A stretch of 64,000 bases of DNA, taken from positions 3,454,674-3,518,673 of the forward strand of contig CM031628.1 of NCBI GenBank assembly GCA_018398815.1, in the 5' to 3' direction. The DNA comes from Conus ventricosus (lineage: Eukaryota; Mollusca; Gastropoda; Neogastropoda; Conidae). The translations under genes were made by a program, and so were the position numbers. This document shows positions 12,400 through 23,285 of the stretch, in pieces (position 1 is the first letter of the stretch; every line of letters starts with the position of its first letter). The notes under the pieces were generated by a model. It made no database searches and had not been told where the DNA came from. It was given only the letters and a program-made list of their open reading frames with translations.

Positions 12400-12460
12400 C
12401 CCCTGTCGATTGGTTGAACGCGCACACGTGGCAGCTCAGCCGCATCACGTGATGATTAAT
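12400..12460 (-). promoter_or_regulatory. Promoter-like region with CCAAT box and two E-boxes
   Basis: Read toward the minus-strand ORF that starts at 12327, this stretch contains an inverted CCAAT element (ATTGG at about 12410), CACGTG at about 12424, and a perfect palindrome CATCACGTGATG at about 12444-12455. CACGTG is the bHLH-type E-box core. CpG content is locally higher than around it. Regulatory function is inferred. Confidence 0.4.
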
Positions 12461-12590
12461 AATAAATTATTAGATGCAGGCCTCCGGTGCAGTGGAGCGT
12501 GCAAGCGGGCCCAGTCAGCAATATTGATTGGAACCGGTCTAGAATGAGGTTGTCAAGCCATATAAATGCTTAGTTGATTTTATGTCTCTG

Positions 12591-12823
12591 GAGAGAATGT
12601 AAATATATGGGTTCACGATCACCCATGTTATTCTGCACGGAAACCCCCATTTTAAATTGACAATTACGTCGATTTTAGAGGTTTTGGCGTGTTAATCTTA
12701 GTGTGAAACAGGTGTTGATTTTGGCCAAAAATGACATGAGATGGACGCGATTTGTATGTGAAAAAGGGGGTTTTCGTGCAGAATAACATGGGTGGTCGTG
12801 AACCCGTATATTTACATTCTCTC
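12591..12823. mobile_element. MITE-like foldback element, about 233 bp
   Basis: Terminal inverted repeats of about 58 bases: 12591-12655 (GAGAGAATGTAAATATATGG...) and 12766-12823 in reverse complement, with only a few mismatches. The core of about 110 bases has no ORF. Size, long TIRs and lack of coding suit a non-autonomous DNA element. I see no clear target-site duplication, so the superfamily is open. Confidence 0.65.
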
Positions 12824-12840
12824 GCTTCAATACCTGGAGG

Positions 12841-13590
12841 GTAGGGGTAACTGAAGGCATGTGAAAGGTTATGTGAACACGATCACACTATGTGAAATAG
12901 TTCCTGAAATGCTGGAAATGTTGCATTATTATTGTGCAGTTGAAATCCTGAATTTTTTTTTTTTTTTTTTTTTTTTTGGGGGGGGGGGGGGGTCGGAAAT
13001 GAGTAGAAAATGAATGAGAGTGATTAGAAAAGGATTAATTTCCAAATCAGTCCAATATGACCAACCCTGTTTTGACCCTGTAGAGGGTGGGGTTAGGAGA
13101 GGTTCTGTCAGTAGTTATGTGAACACGATGGCACAGTCAAAGATATGTCCAAGACTGGTAGAGATGTTACAGCATTTACGTATGGCAGAAATTCTGATCG
13201 GAATTGACAGGAATTGAAAGAGGGCGATTCTAAAAGAGTGAGAGGGACTGTGTTTTAATATATACAGGGGAGAGTTGCGGAAAGTATTTACGAAAATGAT
13301 GCGAACACGATCACACACTCAGCAATACATTCAAGCGTAGTGTAGATGTAGTTCTATTCGGAAATCAATAGAAATTGAAAGAGGGCGATTCTAAAAGAGT
13401 GAGAGGGACTCTGTTTTAATATATAGAGGGAAGAGTTGCGGAAAGTATTTACGAAAATGATGCGAACACGATCGCACACTCAACATATATCAAAGCATAG
13501 CGTAGATCAATAATGTAGTTCTGAATTGAAAGAGCGCGATTTTAAAATGGTTAGGAACTGTTTGAGCGTTAGCGATAGATTAGTTGAAAC
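12841..13590. repeat. Satellite of about 150-160 bp unit, truncated by gap
   Basis: The box AATTGAAAGAGGGCGATTC recurs at about 13211 and 13373 and, diverged, at 13523. GCGAACACGATC-type boxes recur once per unit. More diverged units precede, around 12870 and 13090. The array runs into the 100-N gap. A T25-G15 tract at 12953-12992 interrupts it. Confidence 0.7.
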
Positions 13591-13690
13591 NNNNNNNNNN
13601 NNNNNNNNNNNNNNNNNNNNNNNNNNNNNNNNNNNNNNNNNNNNNNNNNNNNNNNNNNNNNNNNNNNNNNNNNNNNNNNNNNNNNNNNNN
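13591..13690. other. Assembly gap (100 N)
   Basis: Exactly 100 undetermined bases, the usual arbitrary gap length. The satellite array enters it from the left and is not seen on the right side. Confidence 0.99.
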
Positions 13691-14230
13691 TAGAGCAAGA
13701 GCTAGGCCTATATCGAAGAGCTAAATTGCAACAAATGGCCGAACGTTGATTTGGCATCGTATGACAGCAAATGAATTCAGCTGGCACTAATCCGTACCAA
13801 CATTCGGAACAGTATTTGGTTAGATTGATTTAATTTAACGTCTGTTCACAACAACGATGATCTTATACTAACGGAACAGTGTGTTGGCCTGTTTAGTTCC
13901 ACATATTGGATGTAGGACACCAGTCTTTTAGAGGTGTTTAGGCTAATCTACTTTTCTTTATCTCCATTGTTACTGTGCTAAGTATATTTAATGTTGAGAT
14001 GTTGTATTAATGTCTTTTGCAGTGGAAGCAAAATTGTTATTGCAAGGTTTCATTTTGAATTGGTTTGCGTTCTTTTATTACTTTTCATGGTTGAGGTGTG
14101 GCACTATTGTCCTGTTCTCTCAACTATGCTGTGTCCTCTGTGTTTGTGTTCAGTTGCCTCGGCACGTAAATTATAAACTAGTGAGTCGTTCTGCAGGCGT
14201 ATTGTTCTGGGTGTTTAATGAAAACCTCGG
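13691..14230. other. Unique sequence without recognisable gene
   Basis: Normal-complexity sequence. The open frames present lack protein-like composition or motifs. No repeat noticed. Confidence 0.5.
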
Positions 14231-14235
14231 CCGCT

Positions 14236-14266
<31 letters not shown>

Positions 14267-14269
14267 ATG

Positions 14270-14302
<33 letters not shown>

Positions 14303-14510
14303 TGTGTGTGTGTGTGTGTGTGGGCACTAAAACCGAAAAAGGCATCTGCGGCTTACAACACACACACACACCCACACACACACCACACACACACCAACAC
14401 ACACTCACACACACACTCTCACATACACACTCACACACACACACTCACACACACACACACACACCCCCCCCACCACACACACAACACACACTACCACACA
14501 CACACGAACC
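14236..14510. repeat. Opposed (GT)n and (AC)n microsatellites
   Basis: A GT tract at about 14238-14322 is followed, after about 35 bases of unique sequence, by an AC tract at about 14358-14510. The two can pair as a long imperfect hairpin. Confidence 0.9.
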
Positions 14511-14564
14511 TACATACAGCATATTCATCTTAGTTGGGTACAAGAAAGGCAGCCTAGGTCTATG

Positions 14565-15055
14565 AGCCAACGGACCATCAGGCCAGACTGGGAAGATGAC
14601 ATCAGAGGCCACATAACTGCCCATAGGCCAGATGGAAGACTCACATCAGAGGCAACACTAACTGGAACCAATAGGCGAGACTGGAAGACTGCCATCAGAG
14701 GCATCGACTAACTGAAACAAAAGACCATCAGGGCCAGGACTGGGAAAGACTGACATCTGGAGGCAAACCACTACTGAACAAAAAAGCCATCAGGCCAGGA
14801 TGGAAAAGAATGAACAGCAGAGGCCAACACTAAAATGAAACATTGGCCAGATGGAAAGATTGTCTCATCAGGAGAACACCTAAGAGAACAAAGACCTCGG
14901 CCAGAGTGGAAGATTGACCTTCCAGAGGAACACCTCCTAGCTGAACAAAGCCCATCAGGCCAGTACTGGAAGACTGAATCAGAGGCAACACTAACTGACA
15001 AAGAACCATTCAGGCCAGTCTGGAAGACTGACGACTGACCTGAACGAAGAATTCC
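14565..15055 (+). repeat. Minisatellite, unit about 50 bp
   Basis: Repeated modules of the form CCATCAGGCCAGACTGGAAG / ACATCAGAGGCAACACTAACTG, about nine copies, each with indels. The many single-base differences between neighbours suggest consensus noise on top of real divergence. Confidence 0.75.
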
Positions 15056-15660
15056 TGCAAAAGAATGCAGTGAAAGGAGGCCACCCATCATCCATATCCC
15101 ATCCTTGAAAACAGCATGGAAAATATTTAGCGAGAAGGAATTTTCCCTACTAATAAGAGATGCCTACCTTCAAATATAAAATAAAATAATTTCCATTTGA
15201 AATTCATATGTTATAAAAGTTTCACTCATCAGTCTATCACTTGTACACTTATAATATCCCTCGTCTTCCTTTTCTGATATTGCTTTCAAAAAGTTCTCTT
15301 TTTTTTGTTTCAAGTGTTTTAGTTTTGTGTTAGTGTTGTATAAACTGGTCTCACTTAACTATATTTCTTCACATGTTCAAAGACGCAAACGTTTCTCTCG
15401 GATGCATTCACATCAAATATCTTTCAGAAGAAAACTTGGAAGAACTTCTGCCACACGTTTTGTGCAATAATGGAAGCTTTGAACACTATTATCAACTGAG
15501 CATTCCTTTAAACACAATTGTTTGTAACATCTTCATTTTGTATTTTATAAAAATGTCATGTTTGTAACTTGAAAGGTACTTCGTAGTTACGCAAAGCGTT
15601 TGTTTATTTTCGATTCGTTCTGAAACCTTAATAGATCTGTCCCTCCTGCCCTCACATCCC
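15056..15660. other. Unique sequence without recognisable gene
   Basis: AT-rich, ordinary complexity. A 64-codon frame at 15373-15567 has no recognisable features. Confidence 0.5.
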
Positions 15661-15666
15661 ATCCGA

Positions 15667-16023
15667 CCCCCACCCCCCCCCCCCCCCCCCCCCCACCCCC
15701 CCCCCCCCCCCCCCCCCCCCCCCCGACTCCCCCATCCTCAACCCGACTTCTCCTTTTTATATCTGAAACGTATCTTTCTGCCCACTCCACACGCAGCCAA
15801 AATGCTTTGAACACACAAAACGCACACCACGCACGCACTCTCTTTTATCTCTTTCTGTCTATCGGTCACTTCTCTGTTCTCTCTCCCCACTTTGCTCACC
15901 CCCTCCTCACCACACACACACAACCACTCCACACACACACACCCACTCACTCAACACACACACACACACCACATACACACAACACACACACCACTACCTC
16001 TCTCGCTCTCGCAGAGAGAGATC

Positions 16024-16059
<36 letters not shown>

Positions 16060-16110
16060 AGGAGAAAGTGAGAGAGAGATGACAGACGAGACAGAGAGAG
16101 AGAGAGAGCG
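15667..16110. repeat. C-tract, (CA)n and (GA)n simple repeats
   Basis: A C-rich tract at about 15667-15724, CA-rich repeats at about 15905-15995, and GA repeats at about 16003-16110, separated by short unique stretches. About 200 bases of unremarkable sequence follow to 16330. Confidence 0.85.
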
Positions 16111-16329
16111 AGACAGATGGGACAGATAGGCCAGACAGGCAAAAAACAGAGTGTGAAATTCGAAAGAAGAGATTTAAAAAACACAAAAAAAAAAACCTAC
16201 CGTCGGAAGCTTTGCTGACTCGTTCCTCCAGCCTTCAACATTGATGTTAAATCAATCATCACGTTACGTCACGTGTCAGGGCAGTGTCAATCTTACTTTT
16301 TTCAACAATTGTTGTCTTAGGGACGGGAA

Positions 16330-16790
16330 GCAGAAAGTTGAGTGACAGTAGGGATTTCTAAATACGTGTGTCCAAGACACGCAAATTCCCCTGGAATTTC
16401 AGCCCTGGTCGTGTTGGTGTCGGTCAGTGGACACCGCATCCCCTGGACTTTCGAGCCCTGTCATGTTCGTGTCGGTCAGTGGACAACCGAAAGTCCCCTG
16501 GAAGTTTCTAGCTGGTCGTGTTGGTGTCGGTCAGTGGACAAACCCAAACTTCCATGGAATTTCTTAGCCCTGGTCATGTTGCGTGTCGGTGTCAGTGGGA
16601 CAAACCCAAACTTCCATGGTAATTTCTAGCCTGGTCATGTTGGTGTCGGTCAGTGAAAACAAACTTCCATGGAATTTTCTCGCCCTGGTCATGTTGGTGT
16701 CGGTAAGTTGGACAACCAAATTCCATGGAATTTTCTAGCCCTGGTCATGTTGGGGTCGGTCAAGTGGTGTCTTGCTCTGAACCCGCACAG
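16330..16790. repeat. Minisatellite A, left arm, unit about 56-60 bp
   Basis: About seven copies built on CATGTTGGTGTCGGTCAGTG and CCATGGAATTTCTAGCCCTG. The same unit is found in reverse complement at the right edge of the window (63865-64000), which is the outermost match seen for the inverted duplication. Confidence 0.85.
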
Positions 16791-17795
16791 ACAGGGCACC
16801 CAGTTACTGCCCAGGCTGATGGGGGCCTTGACAATGGTGGCTGACCCAGCACGACAGGGTACCAGTTACTGCCCCCTGCTGATGGCCATGAACAATTGTG
16901 GCTGTACACCAGCATCAGAACGGGCACCAGTTTACTGCCCCCAGCTGATGGCATGACAATTGATGGCTGCCCAGACCGACAGGGCACCATGGTACTGCCC
17001 CAGTGTGGCCATGGACATTTGGTGGCTGACCCAGCACAAGACAGGGCACCAGGTACTGCCCCCAGTGATGGCCCCTGCATATTGTGGGGACCCAGCTCAG
17101 ACAGGGCACCAGTTACTGCCCCCGTGATGCCATGAAATTGTGGCGGACCCCGACCAGACAGGGCACCAGTTACTGCCCCCCAAGCTGATGGCTCTCCATG
17201 ACAATTGTGCTTTACAGGGCACCAGTTACAGCCCCCAGCTGACGGCCATGACAATTGTGGATGGACCCAGCACAGGACAGGGCACCACTTACTGCCCCCC
17301 AGCTGATGGCCATGACAATTGTGGCTGACAGCACTGACCAGGGCCCTAGTTAATGCCCCCAGCTGATGCCATGACAATTGTGGCTTTTACAGGGCACCTG
17401 TTACTACGCCCCCAGCTCTGATGGCCTGACAATTGTGGCTGACCCAGAACAGACAGGTGCACCAGTTACTGCCCCCAGCTGATGCCATGTACAATTGTGC
17501 TTTACACGGGCACAAGTTACTAAGCCCCCAGCTGATGGCCAATGACAATTGAGGCTGACCAGAGACAGACAGGGCACCAGTTACTGCCCCAGCTTGATGG
17601 CCATGACAATTGTGGTTTACAGGGCACCAGTTCTAAGCCCACAGCTGATGGCCATGACAATTGTGGCATGACCAGCTCCCAGATGGGCACCAGGTACTAA
17701 GCCCCCAGCTGATGGCATGACAATTGTGGCTGACCAGACAGACAGGGCACCAGTTTACTGCCCCAGCTGATGGCCATGACAATTGTGGCTTGGTC
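16790..17795. repeat. Minisatellite B, left arm, unit about 62 bp
   Basis: About 16 copies containing GGGCACCAGTTACTGCCCCC, AGCTGATGGCCATGACAATT and GTGGCTGACCCAGCAC. Mirrored at 63290-63850, where copies are far more uniform. Left copies carry many single-base losses, consistent with lower consensus quality here. Confidence 0.9.
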
Positions 17796-17821
17796 GCCGA
17801 GCAACGTGAATGAACATCTAC

Positions 17822-17909
17822 CTCCAGAGGGGCGCCATAACCATCCACTGACCGTCTCGGAACTGAACAACGTTGACAGGGATTTCCTCACAGGGAATGG
17901 AAGTCTGGT
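17822..17909 (-). CDS. Candidate exon 3 of nuclease-like gene, left paralogue
   Basis: About 88 bases on the minus strand, flanked by AG (complement of 17910-17911) and a GGAG|GTAGAT donor (GT at 17820-17821). One frame reads EEIPVNVVQFRDGQWMVMAP. The right-arm counterpart at 63169-63258 keeps EEIPVNV, the same splice sites and the surrounding intron minisatellites. Conservation of a short block between two repeat arrays is the main argument for an exon. No domain assignment is possible from about 30 residues. Single-base differences between arms shift the frame, so the exact reading is uncertain. Confidence 0.4.
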
Positions 17910-17959
17910 CTCACGGTGTGCAGGGAAAAAAGGAGCCAGGGAGCTGACACTTTTTTGAA

Positions 17960-18370
17960 AAAGGGGAGGGGGGGGGGGGGGGGGGGGGGAGGGGCGCGGA
18001 CTGCAGTGGGGGAGGGGGGGGGGGGGGAGGGGGCGGGGTCGAGATGGGACGGAGGAGGGGGGGGGGATGATCGGATGAGGCTATTTGTTCCCATTTTGTT
18101 CCGAGATCACCTGAAGAGCTGTACACTATTGTGAACCACCCCTCTTCAGCCGTTGGACAAACACTGTCTGTGAACTATTTACTGTACCTTTTTATTAAAC
18201 CTGGACAGCTGCTTACGACTGTGTTGTTGACCGACATACGTAAAAACACTGAAGACACTCTAGTTCCATCCTTGAGGAAATGGTTGGAAGTCCCCTAGGT
18301 ACAGTGCCAGACAAAGACTTTGGAGTGGTGTGTGATTCTCCACATTTCATGATACCACGTTTTCCAGCAA
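17960..18370. repeat. G-rich tract and conserved intronic spacer
   Basis: G-rich runs at about 17965-18067 are followed by about 300 bases of unique sequence. The block is mirrored at 62760-63115 (C-rich tract at 63077-63115). No gene seen. Confidence 0.7.
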
Positions 18371-18374
18371 ATAA

Positions 18375-18905
18375 TAGTCCATAATGTCAACCATTCATGC
18401 GTACGTAACAATGTGGTCATACATGTCAACCTCACCTGGTGACAATGTGTCAAATTTTACATGGCAACTACTGTGTAACAATGTGTCCATACATGTCAAC
18501 CTCACCGTATTTGTGTTTGTTGTAACAATGTTGTCCATACATGTCACCTCACTGCCGTATAACAATGTGGCCATACATGATCAACCTACACCTTGGTGAC
18601 AACTGTGTCAATTCATGGTCAACCTCACTGTGTAACAATGTGTCACTTACATGTCACCTCACGTGTAATATGTGTACTTAACATGTCAACCTTCACTGGA
18701 GTTACAATGTGTCCATACATGTCAACTCACTGTGTAAAATGTTGTCCATACATGGTCAATTCACTGATTTTGTAAACACTATGTCCATAGATGTCAACCT
18801 CCTGTGTAACAATGTGTCATACCGTCAATCTCACCTGTAACGATGTGTCCACAAATGTCAACATCAACGCGTAACAATGTATTCCATACATTTCAACCTT
18901 CCTGA
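18375..18905. repeat. Minisatellite C, left arm, unit about 34 bp
   Basis: Copies of AACAATGTGTCCATACATGT plus CAACCTCACTGTGT, about 15 units with frequent indels. Mirrored at 62220-62760. Confidence 0.85.
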
Positions 18906-19028
18906 TAAACAAAGTCTTCACACAAATACAGAGGGTGTGCAGAATACACACTCAGTTGTGGCAAAAATTATTGGAGTTTCACACGAATCAACAGGATGTG
19001 CAGGAATACGTAACAGTAGTTGACTTAC

Positions 19029-19193
19029 CTGGCCACAGTCTCTCATAGGTGGTATTTCGGACATGGAGAAGGTTCGGGTCCCCCTGTCCACAACGCGCTC
19101 CACCAGGTGAGGTTGTTGCTCGCACTGGTCAGCACAGAGCACCGCCCGATAGCCTGTTGGCCGTGTCCGGACTGTTGTGCACCGAACCACGGC
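19029..19193 (-). CDS. Candidate exon 2 of nuclease-like gene, left paralogue
   Basis: The minus strand has a good acceptor (TCTGTGTCCTGCAG ending at 19194) and donor (GCCAG|GTAAGTCA, GT at 19027-19028). The 165 bases between align with the right-arm exon 61930-62087. This copy contains several small insertions relative to the right copy, so no single frame stays open through it. In the right copy the frame is clean. Either this paralogue is a pseudogene or the left arm carries uncorrected indels, which are also evident in its minisatellites. Function unknown; see the right-arm exon. Confidence 0.6.
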
Positions 19194-19299
19194 CTGCAGG
19201 ACACAGAGGACGACCCTTCACACCCAGGGGAGATCACTGTCAGGGGTTTGTACTTCGTGGACAGACGACCCATTCCGAGTGTGTCGTGGATTACTGCAT

Positions 19300-20250
19300 G
19301 TACGACCATCATGTCAGGGGTTGTCACTGTCATGGGTCATCCGTTGATGCAGTCACCCATCATGTCAGGGTGTCGTCATGTCCATGTCGTACAGTATGTA
19401 CAGTCCATCTAGTCAGGTATGTCACTGTCATGGTCGTTACGTATGTACGGTCCATCATGTTAGGGTTATGACACTGTCTGGGTAATACGGCACGTACAGG
19501 CATCATTTCAGGATAATGTCATGTCCATGGGTCTCAGATGTACAGCTCATATATTCAAGTGTGTGTCACTCTGTCATGGGGATCGTGCGGGCCTGCAAGG
19601 TCCATCATATCAGGGGTTGGTCCACTGTCATGGGTCTTACGGACCATGTACCAGGCACCATCAATGTACAGGCGGTGTCACTTCATGGGTTTGTATTGGG
19701 CATGTACATACATCATGTCCGATATGTCCACTGTCATGGGTCGTACGGCCATGTACAGACCACCTGTCAGGGCCGTGTCACTGTCATGGGTCGTCTGACT
19801 GTACAGACCATCATGTCAGGGTTGTGTCACTGCCATGGACATACGGCATGTTACAGGACATCATGTCAGGGTGTGTCACTGCCATGGGTCATACGGCATG
19901 TACAGACCATCATTTCAGGTATGTCACTGCATGGGTCCTACGGCATGTACGACCATAATTTCAGGTGTGTCACTGTCATGGGTGTATGGCATAGTACAGA
20001 CCTATATCAGGTATGTCACTGCCATGGGTCAGCTTTACGGCATGTAGGTCCATCATTTCAGGGTGTGTCACAGCCATGGTCATACGGATGTCCAGACATC
20101 ATTTCTGGTTAAGTCTCTGCCATGGCACCCCCCCCCTACACCTTCCACCACACCCCCCCCACCCCCTCCCCCGATGTAAGACCATCATCGTCCGGTATGT
20201 CCACTGGCCATGGTCATACGGCATGTAGGGGCTACAGACCATCACGTCAG
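19300..20250. repeat. Minisatellite D, left arm, unit about 48 bp
   Basis: About 19 units containing CATCATGTCAGGGTGTGTCA, CTGTCATGGGTCGTACGGCA and TGTACAGAC. A C-rich insert lies near 20137-20172. Mirrored at 60960-61860. Confidence 0.9.
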
Positions 20251-20545
20251 ACAGAGTGTCATACTGTGGGGGGATGTACATGAGTGTGTGCTCCAGAGTA
20301 CAAAACAACTTGCTACTTGCTAAAGTGTCACCAAACAATTGGTTACAGTGTTTTGTACCATACTAATATCAGTACCGGCCTATACAAGCCCTCATGTCAG
20401 GGTACGTATGAACAGACAGACATCATTCAGTGTGCGCCCACCTGTGTTAGTACAGTACCTACAGCCTCACCCTGTCACACAATGTGCAAATACGTGTTTA
20501 TAAAGACCACGCATGTAGTGTATACGATTTACACAATATGTGTAA
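20250..20545. other. Conserved intronic spacer (left arm)
   Basis: Unique sequence between minisatellite D and the pogo-type element, matched by 60700-60960 in reverse complement. No coding signal. Confidence 0.6.
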
Positions 20546-21490
20546 AGTTTTGGACTATAAGCTCTTGACTTTTTTCCCCAGCTTTTAAACCTGCGGCTTA
20601 AACTACGTGCGGGCTTAATTGCGGCATTTTTCCGATTCCAGGAGCTATTAGCACCCCCTCTGTTCTTAAACTTCTATGTACTCACCATATCGTGATTTAC
20701 TGTTTCATGAATTTTTCGATGAGGCTCCATGTTAAAGTGTTAACTGTTCACGTTGTTACAATGTTAACTGCCTTACATTTTTAAAATTCATAAGCAGCTA
20801 CTCTTGAAGCAATCAGATCATTGCTCAAGACAACCCCTCATCTTGCCAAAAAACCGACGAACTGCCTTCCGATACAGCTTTCACGTTGAAGGCGATCGAC
20901 CTGGGGCCATCCTGAAAAAGGGCAATTGAACAGCTGCTACAGGTAGCTTGGGAATAAAATGAATCGATGATACGCATAGGAGGAAAGGCAGGCGGCGAAC
21001 TGTCCATGTTGACAAGGAGACGACAAAGGCTTTCAGCGGGAAGAAGTTGCAGATGGCTGAATTCGAAAACGACCTCGAAGCCTGCGTCAACACACAGAGC
21101 ATAATTATGGCCGAGGCGTTTCCTCGCAAGGCTGGCACTGTGTGCTGCAGCAGACGGACAGTGCAAGCGGACGGGAGCAGCAGCGACTTCAACCTTGCAC
21201 AAGAGGGAAAGAGTGAAAAAGAGTCTGAAAGTCAGTGACAAGATGGCGGGGAAGCGCTACTATTTCTGTCAATTCTGACACGATCGAAGAAGGACTTCTC
21301 AGCATGATTCCGTGGACGGGGCACGACCGATTACACTGAATAAATGTGATAATTCCTATGATTTGAACTTTAGTTTTGTTGTCTATATCTGAGGCTATAA
21401 ATCCTGTGCAGCTTATTTGTGAAAAAAAAGTTTTGATGTTTTACTAATTTAGTAGGTGCGGCTTATAGACAGGAGCGCTCAATAGACCGC
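20545..21490 (+). mobile_element. Non-autonomous pogo-type DNA transposon, left arm copy
   Basis: About 0.9 kb bounded by related termini. TATAAGC-type sequence near 20555 and a GCGGCTTATAGAC end near 21460 face each other as imperfect inverted repeats. The interior carries a decayed N-terminal helix-turn-helix of the pogo/CENP-B-like transposase type (plus strand, around 20850-21060), then jumps to a short acidic tail. The DDE catalytic core is absent. The right-arm copy (59800-60710) preserves the helix-turn-helix frame better. Because both arms have it at the same place, insertion predates the duplication. Confidence 0.65.
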
Positions 21491-21755
21491 AACTTTACGG
21501 ATCCATACCTACAGTGTACACAGACCTACATAGCAGTGTTATACAGACCTACACCTTGCAATGTGTACAGATTTATGTCATACAGCGTTTTAGACAGACC
21601 AACACCCATCCAGTGGATACAAGGCCTACACCCTGCAGGTATACATATCTATGGCATAAGTTGTTACAGACCTACGTCATCAGTGAGTACTGCCCCCCAT
21701 CTTATGCATTGTGTACAAACCTATGCCGTACAGTTTGTAAAGACATAGTTTTTGA
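21490..21755. repeat. Minisatellite E, left arm, unit about 24 bp
   Basis: Degenerate repeats of ACAGACCTACACCCTGCAGTGT-like modules, about ten copies. Mirrored at 59540-59800 (TGTAGGTCTGTATACACTGC). Confidence 0.7.
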
Positions 21756-22135
21756 TATGAATTCAACCTTATTGCTGATTCTTTGCTTTTACAATAATCC
21801 CCTGCCCGTCCCCAGTTCGAAAAAAAGAAGAAAACAGAAAGAAAGAAAAAAGTCTTGTGCCAAACACAGATCCCGAGCAAAACCTGGGGAATTGGAGGAT
21901 TGTCCTCCTTTCGTTGCCTTATGTCTTCTTTCGTTGTAATACAAGTACATTCAACAGGAGGGGGTAAGGAAAACAACAAAACATACCAAAAACAAACCAC
22001 ACCTATGTATTTGACGGAGAAATTATCCTTCAAGGGAAAAATTTGTCACATAAATATGTATAGGAAGACCTGACATTTTAAGTTATGACTTCCAGTTCCT
22101 TTTATTATCGTCCATTTATCCATGTTGAAAATGGC
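21755..22135. other. Conserved intronic spacer (left arm)
   Basis: Ordinary-complexity sequence between minisatellites E and F, matched by 59160-59540. It includes an AAGAAAA-rich stretch. Frames present are not convincing exons. Confidence 0.55.
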
Positions 22136-23285
22136 TAAGATATAAACCGGTCAGGGCATTGACAACAACGCTGATTGTCACAATGTTGCATGAAGGTGAA
22201 GTACGGGCCAATGAAACAAACGCTGATTGTCACTGTCCAATGAAGGTGAAGAGAGATGACAACAACGCTGTTGTCAATGTCATGAAGGTGAAGAGAGATG
22301 ACCAACAAACGCTGATTGACAATGTCCATGAAGGTTGAAGAAGGTCAATGACAACAACGCTGATTGTCATGTGCATGAAGGTGGAAGAGAGATATGACAA
22401 CACGCTGATTGTCAATGCCATGAAGGTGGAAGAGAGATAATGACAACACGTGTTTGTCAATGTCCATGAAGGTGAAGAGAGATAGTGACAACCAACGTGA
22501 TTGACAATGTCCAGGAAGGTGAAAGTAGAGATAATGTCAAACACCGCATGATTTGTCAATGTCCATGAAGGTGAAGAGAGATTATGACAACAACGCTGAT
22601 TGTCCATTTGCATGAGGTGAAGAGAGATGTGACAACCAACGTGTTGCAATGTGATGAAGGTTGAAGAGAGATAGTGACAACAACGCTGATTGTCAATGTC
22701 CTTGAGGTGAAGAGAGATCGTGACAACACGTGATTGTCATGGCTGAAGGTGAAGACAGGTCAATCGAACAACAACGCTGATTGTCAATGTCCATGAAGGT
22801 TGAAGACCACTGACAACAACTTGATTGTCCAATGTCATGAAAGTGAAGAGAGATAGTGCCTACAACGCTGATTGTGCAATGTCCATGTAGGTGAAGAGAG
22901 ATAGTGACAACAACGCTGATTGTCATATGTGCATGAAGGTGAAGAGAGATGACAACGCTGGCATTGTCACTGTCCATGGAGGTGAAGATAGATAATGACA
23001 TAACACGCTGTTGTCCAATGTCCATGAAGGTGAAGACGGTCAACGACAACCAATGTGATTGTCAATGTGCATGAAGGTGAAGAGAGATAATCGAAACATA
23101 CGCTGATTGTCAAAGTGGATCTGAAGGTGAAGACAGGTCAATGAACAATGCTGATGGTCAATGTGCATGAAGGTGAAGAGAGATACTGACTAACCACGCT
23201 GATTGTCAATGGGCATGAGGTGAAGACAGGCCAATGACAACAAACGCTGTGATTGTCAATGACCTGAAGGTGAAATGAGCTCGAA
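22135..23285. repeat. Minisatellite F, left arm, unit about 45-50 bp
   Basis: About 24 copies of GACAACAACGCTGATTGTCA plus ATGTCCATGAAGGTGAAGAG. Mirrored at 58258-59150. The GTTGTTGTC/GACAACAAC halves give each unit some inverted symmetry. Confidence 0.9.

Noticed and set aside
14218..14565. Cys/Val- and His/Thr-rich open frames
   Set aside because: Dinucleotide repeat read-through. The same holds at 11462-11749, 28355-28632, 33871-34135 and 48767-49011.
18918..19471. Overlapping plus- and minus-strand frames of 90-140 codons around 19 kb
   Set aside because: They are shadows of the left exon 2 and the adjoining minisatellite D. Only the segment between splice sites aligns with the right arm as coding.
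22230..23049. 139- and 118-codon minus-strand frames with LSSPSW / ISLHLHGH repeats
   Set aside because: Read-through of minisatellite F, with no independent coding evidence.
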